The notes beneath the pieces are model-generated. The model saw only the letters and a program-made list of their open reading frames with translations. It did no database searches and was not told the origin of the DNA. 64,000 bases of DNA, from the NCBI RefSeq assembly GCF_025917005.1, contig NZ_CP078091.1, positions 1,364,001 through 1,428,000 on the forward strand, written 5' to 3'. A program made the translations under genes and the position numbers. This document shows, piece by piece, positions 62,284 through 64,000 of this stretch (its first letter is position 1; every line of letters starts with the position of its first letter). The stretch is from Porphyrobacter sp. ULC335. GTDB taxonomy: Bacteria > Pseudomonadota > Alphaproteobacteria > Sphingomonadales > Sphingomonadaceae.

Positions 62284-63519
62284 TCAGCCCTCGCCGTGAA
62301 TTCCGCACTCGGCCAGAAGTCCGTCGATTGCCTTGGCGATGCCGAAGAAGCCTGCCTTGGCAAGCGGCCAGGTGGTGCGGTCGAGATCGCCGAGCAGTGT
62401 GACGACACGGCCTTCGGCAGCGAGCGGCGCCAGGTCGGGCCACAGCGCGTCGCGGGTCCATCCGGCGGGGAGGTAGGGCAGGGCGACGCGGTGGACGCCC
62501 GCTTCGGCCAGCAGTGGCGCGAGTGGTTCCCCTGCGCGCCATGTGACTGCAGGGCAGCCAAAAGCAGACGTGGCCTCGGCCATTCCGCCGGTCAGCGCGC
62601 CGGTGGCGAAATCACGGGCGGGGGAGCCAATGGCGGCCGGCGAGCGTGCTTCCGGCCGGCAAGCACCGATCACCAGCGCGGGTGCGGCTGGCAGGGCGAG
62701 GGGGGCATGATGCGCCGCCTCGTCATGCAACAGCAGCGCGAAGGGATCGGCAAGGTCGGCGGCGCTAACGGGCGCGGGCAGATCAAGCTTCAGGCGGCCA
62801 TAGTCCCGCGGCTCGCTCAGCGGCTCGGCATCCTCCGCCAGCCCCTCTGCGGTCAAGGCGCCGCCGGGCCGTCCCGCCGTGTAGCGGGCGATATTGTCGG
62901 CGCGGGCGAGGTAGTGCTTGCCCTTGGTATGCAGCCCCGCGACCCAGCGCCACGAAAGGGTATTCGATGCTGCGTCGGCGTCCATCAGGTGCCGCAGGAA
63001 GAAGTCCGCGCCCAGCCGCCAGTCAAGCCGCAGGGTGAAGATCCAGATGCTGGCAAACCACATCCGCGCATGGTTGTGGAGGTAGCCGGTCTCCACCAGC
63101 TCGCGCGCCCAGACATCGAATGCCTCGATTCCGGTGCGGCCTTCGGTGGCCTCTGCATAGGCGGTGCGCAGCCCCCCATTGCGCTCCATCGCGGCGAGCG
63201 CTCCGTCTCGGCCAGTGCGATAATCGTCCCAGATCGCGGGGCGCTGTTCCAGGTAGCCCTTGAAGTAGATCCGCCAGAACACCTCGGCGATGAACTTCTC
63301 TGCGGCGCGGGGGGAATGCTGCGAGAGCACTGCCTCCAGCAATTCGGGTTCGCCGATCAAACCGGCGTGGAGCCACGGCGAAAGCTGGGAAACATTGCCG
63401 CGCACTTCCTCGGCCGGGCCATCATCGGCATTGCGGGTTTCGGCATAGTGGCGGCCGGCGGCGGGAAGAAATTGGGCGAGGCGGGCCTGCGCGGCCTCGC
63501 GGGTGGGGGTGAAGTCCAT
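62284..63519 (-). CDS. Photolyase/cryptochrome-related FAD-binding protein with unusual domain order
   Basis: 411 residues from ATG 63519. Residues about 35-220 match the C-terminal FAD domain of photolyases: GNVSQLSPWLHAGLI, EVFWRIYFKGYL, HNHARMWFASIWIF (148-161) and DADAASNTLSWRWVAG (180-195), then NIARYTAGR. No antenna domain precedes them. Instead a C-terminal alpha/beta region follows (ALVIGACRP, VHRVALPYLPAGW, VVTLLGDLDRTTW), which could be a displaced or degenerate antenna-like domain. It may repair DNA or sense light, but activity is unproven. Confidence 0.75.
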   Translation of the reverse strand: MDFTPTREAAQARLAQFLPAAGRHYAETRNADDGPAEEVRGNVSQLSPWLHAGLIGEPELLEAVLSQHSPRAAEKFIAEVFWRIYFKGYLEQRPAIWDDYRTGRDGALAAMERNGGLRTAYAEATEGRTGIEAFDVWARELVETGYLHNHARMWFASIWIFTLRLDWRLGADFFLRHLMDADAASNTLSWRWVAGLHTKGKHYLARADNIARYTAGRPGGALTAEGLAEDAEPLSEPRDYGRLKLDLPAPVSAADLADPFALLLHDEAAHHAPLALPAAPALVIGACRPEARSPAAIGSPARDFATGALTGGMAEATSAFGCPAVTWRAGEPLAPLLAEAGVHRVALPYLPAGWTRDALWPDLAPLAAEGRVVTLLGDLDRTTWPLAKAGFFGIAKAIDGLLAECGIHGEG

Positions 63520-63588
63520 GGGCGGGCAATGCCTTGGCGGGCGCATGGTTCCGGCCTATCCTTGGGCCACCGCACAGGAGAGACCCCG

Positions 63589-64000
63589 ATGATCCGCCGC
63601 CTTCCTGCCCTTGCCGCGATGATGCTTGCCGTTGCCTGCACGCCCGCCCAGCAGGACGGCATCGACCCCAAGGGTGAGACCTTCGATGCGGTCGCGCCCG
63701 ATGAAGCTGTGAACCTCGTCGGCACCGAGCCATTCTGGGCGCTGAAGGTGGAAAGCGGCGAGGGGGTGTGGACTACGCCTGACAACCAGCCCGGCACGCG
63801 CTTTGCCGTGACCCGCTTTGCCGGGAATAACGGTCTGGGTTTCACCGGCACGCTCGACGGCAATCCGTTTACGGCCACGCTCACCCCCGGCGCGTGCAGC
63901 GACGGAATGAGCGACCGGCGCTTTCCCTTCGTTGCCACTATCGCTTTGGGCGGGGAGACATTGGAAGGCTGCGGCTATACGACCAGCAAGCCGTTCACCG
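63589..64000 (+). CDS. Lipoprotein, COG3650-like, partial at the window end
   Basis: At least 137 residues; the frame runs off the window. ATG 63589 has AGGAGAG upstream. Lipobox MLAVAC (Cys near residue 17). Visible family features are NLVGTEPFWALKVESGEG, an internal Cys in GACSDGMSDR, and a second Cys in LEGCGYTTS near the end; such domain pairs occur in COG3650 and heat-shock-like lipoproteins. Function unknown; it should be anchored in the periplasm. Confidence 0.75.
   Translation, partial: MIRRLPALAAMMLAVACTPAQQDGIDPKGETFDAVAPDEAVNLVGTEPFWALKVESGEGVWTTPDNQPGTRFAVTRFAGNNGLGFTGTLDGNPFTATLTPGACSDGMSDRRFPFVATIALGGETLEGCGYTTSKPFT

Overview
The window is GC-rich and densely coded. It looks like chromosomal DNA of an alphaproteobacterium of the order Sphingomonadales, most likely the Erythrobacter/Porphyrobacter group. 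This is inferred from gene content: a crtY-crtI-crtB carotenoid cluster, TonB receptor plus phytase genes, a TorF-type porin, UPF0314/DUF2585, the codon bias, and short palindromic repeats scattered between genes. No rRNA, complete tRNA, CRISPR array or intact transposase gene was seen.

Layout. 1-2.6 kb: a large exported orphan protein. 2.6-11.4 kb (+): seven genes that all overlap by 1-8 bases, forming an apparently uncharacterised sugar/lipid-linked glycan operon (SDR, sugar isomerase-like TIM barrel, GT2-like protein, FAD oxidoreductase, polytopic membrane protein, GtrA flippase-like protein, GT2/GT-C fusion). 11.6-25.4 kb (-): two MFS transporters around a small exported protein, a SARP/TolB/TPR regulator, a Crp/Fnr regulator, an Ntn-type acylase, two outer-membrane proteins that share a leader hairpin over the ribosome-binding site, a zinc alcohol dehydrogenase and an SDR. 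25.6-30.4 kb (+): phosphate-scavenging genes (TonB receptor, beta-propeller phytase lipoprotein, PhoX-like phosphatase). 30.4-35.5 kb: membrane protein, dps, 6-phosphogluconolactonase, Nudix, dinB and a Bcr/CflA transporter, with a MITE-like element between the convergent Nudix and dinB genes. 35.6-39.8 kb (-): acyl-CoA carboxylase beta and alpha subunits (the alpha gene contains a base-composition mosaic) and an NTF2-like protein. 39.9-44.3 kb (-): crtY-crtI-LOG-crtB. 44.5-51.3 kb: MipA/OmpV, a sulfide/persulfide operon (MBL hydrolase, BigR/SqrR-like repressor, rhodanese, TauE/SafE exporter), an exported amidohydrolase coupled to an S41 peptidase, and DUF2585. 51.4-58.2 kb: a TPP riboswitch and thiC, followed by two low-GC intrusions: a Shedu-like (DUF4263) gene overlapping the end of thiC, and a phosphoribosyltransferase plus DprA-like pair. 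58.3-64 kb: YaiI/YqxD, a disordered protein, a GGDEF cyclase, a cold-shock protein, small conserved proteins, a photolyase-related protein with unusual domain order, and a partial lipoprotein.

The best candidates for undescribed biology are the seven-gene glycan operon, the PRTase/DprA-like cassette and the Shedu-like gene (both probably defence-related, by inference), the paired leader hairpins, and the inverted-repeat elements whose ends supply the stop codons of convergent genes. All assignments come from reading the sequence; no database search was run.
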